Below are positions 17,134 through 26,034 of a stretch of 64,000 bases of DNA, piece after piece. How positions within the stretch are numbered: the stretch's first letter is position 1; each line of letters starts with the position of its first letter. The DNA comes from Luteimonas arsenica (GTDB lineage Bacteria > Pseudomonadota > Gammaproteobacteria > Xanthomonadales > Xanthomonadaceae): assembly GCF_004352825.1 (NCBI RefSeq), contig NZ_SJRW01000001.1, positions 1,240,001 through 1,304,000 of the forward strand, read 5' to 3'. The notes under the pieces are model-generated. The model did no database searches and was not told the origin of the DNA. It saw only the letters and a list, made by a program, of their open reading frames with translations. The position numbers and the translations under genes were made by a program.

Positions 17134-18932
17134 GGCAGTTGCGCCTCGAATCCGTCCTTCAGGTTCGCGCGCGCGGCTGCGGTCATGCCCTTCGCCATCA
17201 CCGAATCGGGCTTGCGCGCGTAGTCCATGCCCATGGCAGCCCCGGCCCGGCGGCTGAAGTCGAAGTAGGCATGTTCGATCCCCGCCTCGTACGCCAGTTC
17301 CGCGGGCAGCTGCCAGGGAAAGACGACGCCCCTTTCGGCCGGCCAGGTGGCGTCCCCCCGGCCGCGGATCAGCACCCAGGGCGGCTGCTGGCTGCGCGGG
17401 GGCTTGCCGTCGACGAAACCGAGCTCCGTCCACGAGGAACTGAGCCCGGGCAGGTGATCGCCGAAGAACAGCAGCAGGAAGGGACGGTTGCGCCGCTGCA
17501 GGAAGTCCAGCAGGCGTGCGAACTGGGCGTCCGCGTTGCCCAAGTGGTAGAGCACGTTGCGCAGCTCTGCGTGGGTCTGTTGAGACAGGCCTTCGGGCAT
17601 CTCGATCCTCTGCCAGGCGTCCATGTGACGGAGCTTCAGCGGATCCTTGTAGGGGCCGTGGTTTTCCATGCTGATCGCGAACGCGAACAGCGGATCCTCG
17701 CTGGACTCGAGTTCACCGATCAGGAGGTCGGTCATGGATTCGTCCGAGTACCAGTTGCCATCCTTGAACCCGCTGCCGCGGAAGTCGCGCGAGGTGATGA
17801 ACTTCTGGAAGCCGATCGGCTTGTAGGCATTCGCGCGGTTGTAGAACGAACCCTGGTGACCATGGATGGCCACGGTCCGGTAGCCGGCGTCGCGGGCCAG
17901 CAACTTGGGCAGACTGGGCGTGGGACGAAGATCCAGCCCCGCGTACGGGAAGCCGATGTCGGGGAAGGCGCGGTAGGGCATCCCGGTGAGGATCTCGAAC
18001 TCGGTCTTGATCGTGCCGCCGCCGTAGGCGGGCACGCTCATCGAGCCGCCGTGGCCGGCCTCGATCCAGGTGCGCACGTTCGGAATGGAATCTGCCGGCG
18101 CGTCCATGCGCTTGACGATCCTGGGATCGAAGAAGGATTCGCTGAGGATCACCACGATGTCCGGACGCTGGCCGGCCAGTGGCCGGTCACCCGGGCCGGC
18201 GGACGGGGCCGCCGGCAGCTGGGCGAACGCCTTGTGCAGGGCCGCCGTGTCGACCTCGAAACTGCGCATGACCCGCTTCAGGTGCGTCTGGACCAGGTGG
18301 GCCATCAGGCCCGAATGCAGGATCGCCGGCATTTCCGTGAAGCGGGCGCGCTGCGGGCCCTCCTGCAGGTAGAGCGCTGGCCAGGGCCACCTCGCGGAAA
18401 CCAGCGAGGCGGATCCCGCGACCAGCAGGGCCAGCAATACGAACCTGGCCGGCCCCAGATGGCGGAACCACGGTTTCTCTCGCCAGGCGACCAGGGCCAG
18501 CACCAGCAGCCCCGCGACGAGCATGGTCCAGAACCTGGCGGGGCTTTCGACATAGGCCCAGAACAGGGCAATGCCGCCCCGGTCCATGCCGGTCAGGAAG
18601 TAGGCGTCTTCGAGGACGAGCGGGCTTTCGATGGTCGCAAGCTTGATTTCCGACACCCGGTACAGCACCGCCTGCAGGGCCAGGCCGGCCAGAAAGGAAA
18701 ACAGCAGCCGGCGCGTGGCGATGAAAACCGCGAGCAGCGCGAGGAGGCCTGGCAGGGCATTGGCCGCGATCGTGGCGGGGCTGCGATAGGCATCGGCGGC
18801 GACCCCGATGGAGGCCCGATCCAGCTGCCAGGCGCCGAGCGCGAAAAGCAGGGGGAGCAGCACGGACAGGAAGCAGCGCAGGAACGTCGCGAGGGGCGCG
18901 CTCCGACTACCTGCCGTACCTATGGTCACCAC
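17130..18932 (-). CDS. LtaS/MdoB-type membrane sulfatase-fold phosphotransferase
   Basis: A 600-residue protein with about five N-terminal transmembrane helices (to about residue 165) and a periplasmic alkaline-phosphatase-superfamily domain (about 245-560). Metal-site landmarks are visible: LSESFF (Glu265), the nucleophile region GGGTIKTE (Thr307), HGHQGSFYNR, and FFGDH (Asp492-His493). Family members transfer glycerol-phosphate or phosphoethanolamine to lipoteichoic acid, periplasmic glucans or LPS; which applies here is unknown. The GTG start at 18932 has GGAG eight bases upstream. It is coupled to the downstream lipoprotein gene and is transcribed away from lptE. TACAAT on the minus strand (18971-18966) may be its -10. 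Confidence 0.9.
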   Translation of the reverse strand: MVTIGTAGSRSAPLATFLRCFLSVLLPLLFALGAWQLDRASIGVAADAYRSPATIAANALPGLLALLAVFIATRRLLFSFLAGLALQAVLYRVSEIKLATIESPLVLEDAYFLTGMDRGGIALFWAYVESPARFWTMLVAGLLVLALVAWREKPWFRHLGPARFVLLALLVAGSASLVSARWPWPALYLQEGPQRARFTEMPAILHSGLMAHLVQTHLKRVMRSFEVDTAALHKAFAQLPAAPSAGPGDRPLAGQRPDIVVILSESFFDPRIVKRMDAPADSIPNVRTWIEAGHGGSMSVPAYGGGTIKTEFEILTGMPYRAFPDIGFPYAGLDLRPTPSLPKLLARDAGYRTVAIHGHQGSFYNRANAYKPIGFQKFITSRDFRGSGFKDGNWYSDESMTDLLIGELESSEDPLFAFAISMENHGPYKDPLKLRHMDAWQRIEMPEGLSQQTHAELRNVLYHLGNADAQFARLLDFLQRRNRPFLLLFFGDHLPGLSSSWTELGFVDGKPPRSQQPPWVLIRGRGDATWPAERGVVFPWQLPAELAYEAGIEHAYFDFSRRAGAAMGMDYARKPDSVMAKGMTAAARANLKDGFEAQLP

Positions 18933-19049
18933 GCTGCACTCTCCGGTCGATTGCGCCGCCGGCGCATTGTAATGATTCTGTCATGGAGGCTGACCAGGGC
19001 GCGCGTTCGCTGTTGATAGCCGGCGGCGTGTCGTACACACTTCGACGCC

Positions 19050-19604
19050 ATGAACCGACGCCTGCCCCTGTTCCTCGCCGTCCTGGTCCTGCTGCTGCAG
19101 GGGTGCGGTTTCCAGCTCCGCCAGCCGCTGGCGCTGCCGCCCGACCTTGCCGGCGTCCAGGTGGTTGCCCGCAATCCCTACAGCCCGCTGGCACAGTCGC
19201 TCACGCGCTCGCTCGAGCGCGCCGGTTTCGAGGTGCCCGAACGCCATCGCGAGGGCGTGGCCGTGTTGAGGATCCTGTCCGAACGCTGGGATTCGCAGGC
19301 GATCAGCGTCGACCAGTACGGTCGTGGCCAGGAGTTCAGCCTGCGCTACGCCTCGGTGTTCATGCTCGAGGGTATTGACGGCGAAGAACTGGTTCCCGAG
19401 CAGGTGATCGAGCTGTCGCGCGACTATGTCTCGCTGCCCAACAACTCCACCGGCTCAGAGAGCGAACGCGAGATGCTGTCGCGCGAGCTGCAGCGCGATA
19501 TGGCCGCGGCCGTGCTGCGCCGGATCGATGCCGTGAACCGGGCCCGGGCCCAGGACGAGGCTCCGGCGGCAGGCGATGACGCCGCCGCGCCCGATGGCCC
19601 GTGA
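19050..19604 (+). CDS. lptE: LPS-assembly lipoprotein LptE
   Basis: A 184-residue outer-membrane lipoprotein: signal peptide, lipobox LQGC, then the family opening GFQLR. The mixed alpha/beta core with EFSLRYASVFML is LptE-like. LptE plugs LptD and helps insert lipopolysaccharide into the outer leaflet. The acidic Ala/Asp-rich tail (about 168-184) overlaps the start of holA by 11 bp, coupling the two. First gene of the run lptE-holA-nadD-rsfS-rlmH. Confidence 0.93.
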   Translation: MNRRLPLFLAVLVLLLQGCGFQLRQPLALPPDLAGVQVVARNPYSPLAQSLTRSLERAGFEVPERHREGVAVLRILSERWDSQAISVDQYGRGQEFSLRYASVFMLEGIDGEELVPEQVIELSRDYVSLPNNSTGSESEREMLSRELQRDMAAAVLRRIDAVNRARAQDEAPAAGDDAAAPDGP

Positions 19605-20631
19605 GCTGAGCCCCGAGCAACTGGCCGGGGGGCTGTCCCGCGGCCCGCTGGCCCCGATCTACCTGATCGCCGGCGCCGAGCCCCTGCGGGTGCTCGAATG
19701 CGCCGACGCGATCCGCGCGGCGGCACGTGAACAGGGCTATGCCGAGCGCGAGGTGTTCGAGGTCGAGGGCCGCGACATCGACTGGGACGGCCTCGAGGCC
19801 AGCCTGCGCGCGCCCAGCCTGTTCGCCGCCCGCCGCCTGATCGAAGTCCGCCTGCCGACTTCGAAGCCGGGCAAGCAGGGCGCGGAAGTCATCACCGGCT
19901 ACTGCACGCAGCCGCCGCCCGACACCTGCCTGCTGGTTACCGGCGGCGAGTGGAGCCGCAAGCACGGCGGCAAGTGGAGCGAGGCGATCGCCGCCGCCGG
20001 TGCCATCGCCGTGGCCTGGCCGGTCAAGCCGCACGAGCTGCAGGGCTGGCTGGAGGCGCGCCTGCGCCGCCAGGGCGTGCGCGCCGACGCCGCGGCCGTG
20101 CAGCTGCTGGTGGAGCGGGTGGAGGGCAACCTGCTCGCCGCCGCCCAGGAGATCGACAAGCTGGCCCTGCTCGCCGCCGGCGAAACCCTGGACGCGCCGC
20201 GGATGCAGGCCCTGGTGGCCGATGCCGCGCGCTACGACGTCTTCCGCCTGGTCGATTCCGCGCTGAATGGGCAGGGCGCGCAGGCCGTGCGCATGCTCGC
20301 CGGGTTGCGCGCCGAGGGCGAGGCCGTGCCCGCGCTGATGGGCATGGTGGTGATGGAACTGCAGCGCACCGCGGCGCTGGCGCGGGTCAAGGCCCGCGGC
20401 GGCAACCTGGGCGCGGAGTTCAAGGCGCAGCGGATCTGGGACGCCAAGGAAGCGGCCTATCGCCGCGCCCTGGAGCGGCATCCGGCCACGCGCTGGGAGC
20501 GCTTCGTGGCCGTGGCCGGCGAGGTCGACCGCGTCGCCAAGGGCCGCGGCGCCGGCGATGAATGGCTGCTGCTGGAGCGCCTGCTGCTGGCCGTCGCCGA
20601 CCCGCGCGCCATGCCGCTGCTGGCGGCATGA
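19594..20631 (+). CDS. holA: DNA polymerase III subunit delta
   Basis: A 345-residue clamp-loader subunit that opens the beta clamp. The N-terminal pattern (LSPEQLAGGL, then PIYLIAGAEPL) and the C-terminal helical collar domain ending in LLLAVADPRA are typical. The start at 19594 is preferred to 19576 because family members begin just before LSPEQL. It overlaps lptE by 11 bp and nadD by 4 bp (ATGA), so the unit is translationally coupled. Confidence 0.95.
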   Translation: MARELSPEQLAGGLSRGPLAPIYLIAGAEPLRVLECADAIRAAAREQGYAEREVFEVEGRDIDWDGLEASLRAPSLFAARRLIEVRLPTSKPGKQGAEVITGYCTQPPPDTCLLVTGGEWSRKHGGKWSEAIAAAGAIAVAWPVKPHELQGWLEARLRRQGVRADAAAVQLLVERVEGNLLAAAQEIDKLALLAAGETLDAPRMQALVADAARYDVFRLVDSALNGQGAQAVRMLAGLRAEGEAVPALMGMVVMELQRTAALARVKARGGNLGAEFKAQRIWDAKEAAYRRALERHPATRWERFVAVAGEVDRVAKGRGAGDEWLLLERLLLAVADPRAMPLLAA

Positions 20632-21305
20632 GCCTGCTGGCCTGCTACGGCGGCAGTTTCGACCCGGTGCACCTGGGCCATCTGGCGGTGGCGCTGGCCG
20701 TGCGCGATGCCCTGGATGCCGAAGTGGCGCTGGTGCCGGCCGCGGATCCGCCGCACAAGGATGCGACCCACGCCGATGCCGGCGACCGCGTGCGGATGCT
20801 CGAACTCGCGGCCGGAGGCGAGACAGGGCTGCACGTGGACACCCTGGAACTTGATCGCGAGGGCCCCTCGTACACGGTCGACACCCTGCGCCTGCTGCGG
20901 GCGCGCCAGGGACCGCACCGGCCCATCGCCTGGGTGGTGGGCGGGGACTCGCTGCTGCAGCTCGACCGCTGGCACCGCTGGCGGGAAATCTTCGCTCATG
21001 GCCATGTCCTCGCGGTGGCCCGGCCGGGATCGCCGCTCGGCATCGACGATGTCGCCGAACGTGCGCCGGCCGTCGAGCGCCAGGTCGGCTTCCGCCGCCG
21101 GCCGACCGCGGCGCTTGCGGACTCGCCCGCGGGCGGGTTCGCGGTGCTGGATCTGCCCGAACTGCGCCCCGAATCCTCGACCGAAGTCCGCCAGCGGATC
21201 GCCACCGGCGGCGACTGGGCGGCGATGCTGCCGCCGGCCGTGGCCGGATTCATCCGCGAACGCCGGCTCTACGGATACGGGGCCGCCCCGGAGCCTTCGC
21301 TATAA
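20628..21305 (+). CDS. nadD: Nicotinate-nucleotide adenylyltransferase
   Basis: A 225-residue enzyme that turns nicotinate mononucleotide and ATP into deamido-NAD in NAD synthesis. The nucleotidyltransferase motifs GGSFDPVHLGH (8-18), PPHK, GGDSL and SSTEVRQR are present. Its ATG overlaps the holA stop (ATGA). The stop codon TAA (21303-21305) is part of a TATAAT box that may be the -10 of rsfS. Confidence 0.97.
   Translation: MSLLACYGGSFDPVHLGHLAVALAVRDALDAEVALVPAADPPHKDATHADAGDRVRMLELAAGGETGLHVDTLELDREGPSYTVDTLRLLRARQGPHRPIAWVVGGDSLLQLDRWHRWREIFAHGHVLAVARPGSPLGIDDVAERAPAVERQVGFRRRPTAALADSPAGGFAVLDLPELRPESSTEVRQRIATGGDWAAMLPPAVAGFIRERRLYGYGAAPEPSL
21300..21305 (+). promoter_or_regulatory. 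Candidate -10 box for rsfS, overlapping the nadD stop
   Basis: A perfect TATAAT in the context CGCTATAATCCCC, 30 bases before the TTG start of rsfS; the last three bases are the nadD stop codon. No good -35 is visible 17 bases upstream. It may give rsfS-rlmH extra transcription inside the operon. Confidence 0.4.
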
Positions 21306-21335
21306 TCCCCAGCCACGCCTACGAGTCCGTCGCCC

Positions 21336-21752
21336 TTGACCAGCCAAGCCCAAGTCATCAAGACCAGTCTGCCCAGCCCGCCGCCCGCGGTCGACGTGCT
21401 GCTTTCCAACGTCATGGAGGCCGTCGCCGAGCTCAAGGCGGTCGACGTCGTCGAGATCGACGTGCGCGGCAAGACCAGCGTCTGCGACTTCATGGTGATC
21501 GCCTCGGGCACTTCGACCCGGCACGTCAAGTCGATCGCCGACGAAGTCGTGCGCTTCGCCAAGCGCCTGGACTACCAGCCGCTGGGCGTCGAGGGCGAGC
21601 GCGAGGCCGAGTGGGTACTGGTCGACCTGGGCGACGTCGTGGTCCACGTGATGCTGCCGCGCGTGCGCGAGTTCTATGCGCTCGAGCGTCTGTGGACGGT
21701 GGGTGACCAGCCGCCGGGCGAAGACGACGACGACGCCCGCGACGCGGGCTGA
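21336..21752 (+). CDS. rsfS: Ribosomal silencing factor RsfS
   Basis: A 138-residue protein that binds ribosomal protein uL14 and blocks subunit joining in slow growth. The core has EIDVRGKTS, FMVIASGTSTRHVKSIAD, EGEREAEWVLVDLGDVVVHVM and REFYALERLW, all RsfS signatures. The start is TTG (21336); its N-terminus reads as in related Xanthomonadaceae proteins (from memory). The next ATG (21414) would remove part of the fold. An acidic tail (EDDDD) closes the protein. Confidence 0.95.
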   Translation: MTSQAQVIKTSLPSPPPAVDVLLSNVMEAVAELKAVDVVEIDVRGKTSVCDFMVIASGTSTRHVKSIADEVVRFAKRLDYQPLGVEGEREAEWVLVDLGDVVVHVMLPRVREFYALERLWTVGDQPPGEDDDDARDAG

Positions 21753-21760
21753 GGCCGTCG

Positions 21761-22231
21761 GTGAAGGCGCGCCTGGTCGCCGTGGGCGAGCGCCCGCCGG
21801 GCTGGGTCGCCGAGGGCTTCGCGGAATACCGCAAGCGGCTGTCGCACTGGCTGCCGCTGGAACTGGTGGAGATCACGCCCGGCCTGCGAGGCAAGGGCCG
21901 CGATGCCGCGCGCGCGACCAGCGACGAGGGCCAGCGGGTGCTGGCGGCGCTGCCGCGCGACGTGCACGTGGTGGCGCTGGACGGGCGTGGCCGCGCCTGG
22001 GATTCCGAGCAGCTGTCGGGCCGGCTGGAGCACTGGCGCGGCCAGGGGCGTGACCTGGCCTTCCTGGTCGGCGGGCCCGAAGGCCACGCCGACGAGGTGC
22101 TGGCCCGTGCCGACGAAACCTGGTCGCTGGGCCCGCTGACCTTGCCACACATGCTGGTGCGGCTGGTGCTGGCGGAGCAGCTCTACCGCGCCGCGGCGCT
22201 GCTCGCCAACCACCCCTACCACCGCGCTTGA
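21761..22231 (+). CDS. rlmH: 23S rRNA pseudouridine-1915 N3-methyltransferase RlmH
   Basis: A 156-residue SPOUT methyltransferase acting on pseudouridine 1915 of 23S rRNA in complete 70S ribosomes. The SAM-binding knot motifs LVGGPEGH and LGPLTLPHMLVRLVLAEQLYRA are present, and the end NHPYHRA is typical. GTG start, eight bases after the rsfS stop. The stop lies in a hairpin shared with the convergent tonB-like gene. Confidence 0.97.
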   Translation: MKARLVAVGERPPGWVAEGFAEYRKRLSHWLPLELVEITPGLRGKGRDAARATSDEGQRVLAALPRDVHVVALDGRGRAWDSEQLSGRLEHWRGQGRDLAFLVGGPEGHADEVLARADETWSLGPLTLPHMLVRLVLAEQLYRAAALLANHPYHRA

Positions 22232-22246
22232 GCGCTGCGGCGCTCA
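22229..22246. terminator. Hairpin formed by the stop codons of rlmH and the TonB-like gene
   Basis: A 7-bp stem (22229-22235 with 22240-22246) with a TGCG loop. The arms begin and end exactly with the two stop codons, TGA of rlmH and the minus-strand TGA of the next gene. No T-tract. Likely function, bidirectional transcript end, is inferred. Confidence 0.4.
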
Positions 22247-22963
22247 GCCCCGGTCGAGGCTGAACTGGACGGGCACCAGGCCGATCGCCTGCACCGCGTG
22301 GCCGTCGCGCATCGCCGGCTGGAACCGCCAGTGGCGCAGGACGTGGCGGCGCGCCGCCTCGTCGAGCTGGCGGTAGCCGCTGCCGGTCTCGACCGAAACC
22401 TCGAGCGGGCGGCCGTCGACGCCGACCAGGACCTGCAGCACCACCGTGCCCTGGTGACCCGAACGCAGCGCCTCGCGCGGGTAGGGCGGCGCGCTGGCTT
22501 TGGCGTAGGCGAGGCGGACGCCGCTGACCGGCCCGGAAGAAGGTGCGACCGCGACCTCGCCCGGCCCGGCATCCACCACCGGCGGCGCGTGATCGGCGGC
22601 GACGTTGCCGCCGTCGATCACGGGCGGCGCGACCGGGCTGCGATCCGGGACCACGGCACGCCGGACGGTCGTCGCGGGCGTGGGAGGCGTGGCCGCGGGC
22701 TGCACCGGCACCACGTCCGGCGGCGGAGGCGGCGGCACGGGCCTGGGTTCAAACCACTCGGCTTCGATGCCTCGGGGGCCGCTGGGCGCGGTGGCGGGGC
22801 GACTGAGGGGCGCGAGCATCAGCAGCAGTGCGGCGCCGTTGAGCAGCAGGGCGCCGGCGATTCCGGCGATGCGCACCGGATCCATGCGGTGCGCATCGTC
22901 ATGCGACGACTGGCGCGCATGCAGGGCGGGGGACGGACTGCGGACTTCGGGCTGCAGGACCAT
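22244..22963 (-). CDS. Energy transducer TonB family protein
   Basis: A 239-residue protein with a single N-terminal transmembrane helix (about 30-50), a proline-rich periplasmic linker (PPPPPPDV and many PV/PP repeats, about 75-115) and a C-terminal TonB domain (about 155-237) with YPREAL, GTVVLQVLVGVDG and a HWRFQPA end. Such proteins transmit proton-motive energy from ExbB/ExbD to outer-membrane receptors. No exbB/exbD or TonB-dependent receptor is adjacent, so this is probably one of several paralogues. It is followed by 73 bases and then the SIMPL gene on the same strand upstream. Confidence 0.9.
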   Translation of the reverse strand: MVLQPEVRSPSPALHARQSSHDDAHRMDPVRIAGIAGALLLNGAALLLMLAPLSRPATAPSGPRGIEAEWFEPRPVPPPPPPDVVPVQPAATPPTPATTVRRAVVPDRSPVAPPVIDGGNVAADHAPPVVDAGPGEVAVAPSSGPVSGVRLAYAKASAPPYPREALRSGHQGTVVLQVLVGVDGRPLEVSVETGSGYRQLDEAARRHVLRHWRFQPAMRDGHAVQAIGLVPVQFSLDRG

Positions 22964-23037
22964 GGACCATCTCCTCGTTGTACCGGCACGGTGCCGGGTG
23001 CATGGGCGCCAACGTGCGACCGGCGGTCGCGGGGTTG

Positions 23038-23778
23038 TCAGCGTCCGAGTTCGAACACTACATCAAGGTTTGCGGTGAGGGTGTTCTCGCCGGGGGCCAC
23101 GGGGGTCGAACCGCTGTCCATGGCCGCCGCACGCATGGCGTACATCGGCTGCGGGGGCTGGAAGCCGCCGCCCTCGCTGATGCTGACGATGCGGCGCACG
23201 CGCAGGCCCAGGGTCTTGGCATACATGTCGGCGCGGCCGCGAGCCTGCTCCAGGGCCTTGCGCCGGGCCTCGTCGTAGACGGCCTCAGGCTGATCGATGC
23301 CGAAGCTGGGGCCGTTGACGTTGTTGGCGCCACTGGCGACCAGGGCGTCGAGCACTTCGCCCAGCTTGGCGATGTCGCGCACCTTCAGGTTCACGGTGTT
23401 GCTGGCGCTGTAGCCGGTGATCCGCGGTTCCTCGTTGTCGACGTGGCGGTAGGTCGGGTGGATGTTGATGCCGCTGGTCTGGACGTCCCGGTCGGCGACG
23501 CCGGCGGCGCGGATCGCGTCCATCACCTGCTTCATCTTGGCGGCGTTCTCGCGCATGGCGGCGCCCGCGTCCGCGGCCTGGGTGACCACGCCGGCCGACG
23601 CGGTGGCGATGTCGGGCGCGCGGCTGGCTTCGCCCTGGGCCGATACCGACAGCAGGGTGCCGTCGCTGATCGCCTGGGCGGCAGGAGTCTGCGCGGATGC
23701 GGTCATGGTGAGGCTCCCGAGCGTGAGAAGGAGGGAAAGGGCGGCGACGGACGCCGTGCGCTGGATGGCGTGGGTCAT
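23038..23778 (-). CDS. SIMPL (DUF541) domain periplasmic protein, YggE-like
   Basis: A 246-residue exported protein. Signal peptide residues 1-29 end in ASAQ; the rest is the SIMPL/DUF541 domain with [30 protein letters not shown] and [14 protein letters not shown]. coli YggE of this family lowers oxidative stress; the molecular activity is unknown. AGGAGA six bases before 23778 fixes the start and excludes a longer frame that starts at 23904. Divergent from maf across about 125 bp. Confidence 0.93.
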   Translation of the reverse strand: MTHAIQRTASVAALSLLLTLGSLTMTASAQTPAAQAISDGTLLSVSAQGEASRAPDIATASAGVVTQAADAGAAMRENAAKMKQVMDAIRAAGVADRDVQTSGINIHPTYRHVDNEEPRITGYSASNTVNLKVRDIAKLGEVLDALVASGANNVNGPSFGIDQPEAVYDEARRKALEQARGRADMYAKTLGLRVRRIVSISEGGGFQPPQPMYAMRAAAMDSGSTPVAPGENTLTANLDVVFELGR

Positions 23779-23902
23779 GGAAGTCTCCTGGAAAGGGCGA
23801 GGGGAAGGGTCGAGCCGGGGGAGTGAACGGGTCGTGAGCCGGAACGGGGTTATGGGCGCGGCTCGAAGGATTGCGGCGGCATCGGCACGGTATCCTTCGG
23901 CC

Positions 23903-24499
23903 ATGCTTCATCTCGCCTCCAAATCGCCGCGCCGGCGCGAGCTGCTCGCGCGCCTGGGACTCGACTTCGGCGTGCTCGACGTCGACATCCCCGAGCAGCG
24001 GGAGCCGGGGGAGTCGCCGGAAGGCTACGTCGCCCGCGTCGCACGGGAAAAGGCTGGCGCGGGCCTGCTGCGCGTGGTCGCCGTGCCCGGCGCCGTCGTG
24101 CTGGGTTCGGACACCGAGGTGGTGCTCGACGACGAGGTCTTCGGCAAGCCGGCCGACGCCGACGAGGCGGCGGCGATGCTGCGGCGCCTGTCCGGCCGCA
24201 CCCACCGGGTGCTGACCGCGGTCTCGCTGGTGTCCGCGGGGCGCGAGGCTTCGGCCATGGTGACCAGCGAAGTGGAGTTCGCGGCCCTGTCCGATGACGA
24301 CATCGCCGAGTACGTCGCCAGCGGCGAGCCCATGGGTCGCGCCGGCGCCTACGCCATCCAGGGGGGCGCCGAGCGCTTCGTCCGCCGCCTGTCCGGCAGC
24401 TACTCCGGCGTCATGGGCCTGCCGCTGCACGAGACCGCGGCGCTGCTGCAGGGCTTCGGCATCCACGCGCGCACGCCGCGCGCGGGCGGCGGCGCATGA
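23903..24499 (+). CDS. maf: Maf nucleotide pyrophosphatase (YhdE type)
   Basis: A 198-residue house-cleaning enzyme hydrolysing dTTP, UTP or modified nucleotides to monophosphates. [12 protein letters not shown] opens the protein, SDTEV supplies the catalytic acidic residues, and [10 protein letters not shown] marks the YhdE subgroup rather than YceF. It overlaps the rng start by 4 bp (ATGA). A longer upstream frame exists, but the protein family begins at this ATG. Confidence 0.95.
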   Translation: MLHLASKSPRRRELLARLGLDFGVLDVDIPEQREPGESPEGYVARVAREKAGAGLLRVVAVPGAVVLGSDTEVVLDDEVFGKPADADEAAAMLRRLSGRTHRVLTAVSLVSAGREASAMVTSEVEFAALSDDDIAEYVASGEPMGRAGAYAIQGGAERFVRRLSGSYSGVMGLPLHETAALLQGFGIHARTPRAGGGA

Positions 24500-26007
24500 G
24501 CGAGGAGATCCTGGTCAACGTCACCCCGCGCGAGACCCGCGTGGCGGTGGTCGAGAACGGCATGCTCCAGGAGCTGCACATCGAGCGCGGCTGGAGCCGC
24601 GGCGTGGTCGGCAACATCTACAAGGGCCGGGTGCAGCGGGTGATGCCCGGCATGCAGGCGGCCTTCGTCGACATCGGCCTGGAGCGCGCGGCCTTCCTGC
24701 ACGCCAACGACGTGCTGCGCCCCGGGCGCGCCGACGATCTGGCGGTCGAGGATCCGGCCGGCGGACCGCTCCCGGCACCGGCGCAGCCCGCGCCGCAGGC
24801 CACGCCGCCGATCGGCGAACTGCTGCGCGACGGCCAGGAGGTCGTGGTGCAGGTGGTCAAGGATCCGATCGGCACCAAGGGCGCGCGCCTGACCACCCAG
24901 ATCAGCATCCCCTCGCGCTACCTGGTGCTGTTGCCGCAGTCGAAGGTGATCGGGGTCTCGGCGCGGATCGAGGACGAGGCCGAACGCACCCGGCTCAAGT
25001 CGCTGGTGGGCGAACTCGCCCTGGCCGGCGGCCACGGCTACATCGTGCGCACGAATGCCGAAGGCCAGCCCGCCGAAGCGCTGGCGGAGGACGTGGCCTA
25101 CCTGGCACGGGCCTGGGCCCTGGTCGAGCGCGGCGTCGCCGCGGCGCGCGTGGGCGCCTGCGTCTACGAGGACCTGAGCCTGCCGATGCGCGCGGTGCGC
25201 GACCTGATGCGCCGCGACGTGGAAAAGGTCAAGGTCGATTCGCGTGAGACCTGCGACCGCCTGAAGGCCTTCGCCGCGCAGTACATGCCCGGGCTGGCCG
25301 AGAGGATCGAGCACTACAGCGGCGCGCGCCCGGTGTTCGACCTCTACGGCGTCGAGGACGAGATCGGCCGCGCGCTGGAGAAGGAGGTGCCGCTGAAGTC
25401 CGGCGGCTACCTGGTGATCGACCAGACCGAGGCCATGACCACGGTCGACGTCAACACCGGCTCCTTCCTCGGCCAGCGCAACCTCGAGGAGACGGTGTAC
25501 CGCACCAACCTGGAAGCCGCGCAGGCGGTGGCGCGGCAACTGCGGCTGCGCAACCTCGGCGGCATCATCATCATCGACTTCATCGACATGGTGGATCCCG
25601 AGCACCGCCGCCAGGTGCTGCGGACGCTGGAGAAATCGCTGGCGCGCGACCACGCCAAGACCACGGTCTACGACTTCTCGCCGCTGGGCCTGGTGGAGAT
25701 GACGCGCAAGCGCACGGTCGAGAGCCTGGAGCGCCAGCTCAGCGAGACCTGCCACGAGTGCGGCGGCCGCGGCATGCTCAAGACCGCGGAAACGGTGACC
25801 TACGAGGTGTTCCGCGAAGTGGTGCGCGCGGTGCGACAGTTCGACGCCGAGCGGCTGCTGGTGATCGCCTCGCCCAAGGTGGTGGCGCGGATCACCGAGG
25901 AGGAGTCGGTGGCGGTGGCCGAGCTGGAGGAGTTCCTCGGCAAGTCGATCCGCTTCCAGGCCGACGAGCAGTACCTGCAGGAGCAGTTCGATGTCGTCCT
26001 GCTCTGA
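24496..26007 (+). CDS. rng: Ribonuclease G
   Basis: A 503-residue endoribonuclease that matures 16S rRNA 5' ends and degrades some mRNAs. It has an S1 domain (about 37-128, [20 protein letters not shown]), RNase H-like and DNase I-like parts with catalytic acidic residues in [17 protein letters not shown] and IIIIDFIDM, and a CHEC zinc-link segment. A Pro/Ala-rich insertion (about 85-108) interrupts the S1 domain. It is shorter than RNase E and lacks its C-terminal scaffold. The context maf-rng-yhdP-tldD is the classical one. Confidence 0.96.
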   Translation: MSEEILVNVTPRETRVAVVENGMLQELHIERGWSRGVVGNIYKGRVQRVMPGMQAAFVDIGLERAAFLHANDVLRPGRADDLAVEDPAGGPLPAPAQPAPQATPPIGELLRDGQEVVVQVVKDPIGTKGARLTTQISIPSRYLVLLPQSKVIGVSARIEDEAERTRLKSLVGELALAGGHGYIVRTNAEGQPAEALAEDVAYLARAWALVERGVAAARVGACVYEDLSLPMRAVRDLMRRDVEKVKVDSRETCDRLKAFAAQYMPGLAERIEHYSGARPVFDLYGVEDEIGRALEKEVPLKSGGYLVIDQTEAMTTVDVNTGSFLGQRNLEETVYRTNLEAAQAVARQLRLRNLGGIIIIDFIDMVDPEHRRQVLRTLEKSLARDHAKTTVYDFSPLGLVEMTRKRTVESLERQLSETCHECGGRGMLKTAETVTYEVFREVVRAVRQFDAERLLVIASPKVVARITEEESVAVAELEEFLGKSIRFQADEQYLQEQFDVVLL

Positions 26008-26034
26008 ACCCCGCGCGCGGCGCGCGGGCGATTG

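Noticed and set aside
22740-22760. T-loop-like GGTTCAAACC inside the TonB gene as a possible tRNA
   Set aside because: No acceptor stem or anticodon arm around it; it is within a well-supported coding region.
26011-26029. CG-alternating palindrome between rng and yhdP as a terminator
   Set aside because: No T-tract, genes on both sides are co-directional and usually co-transcribed; likely a by-product of extreme GC.
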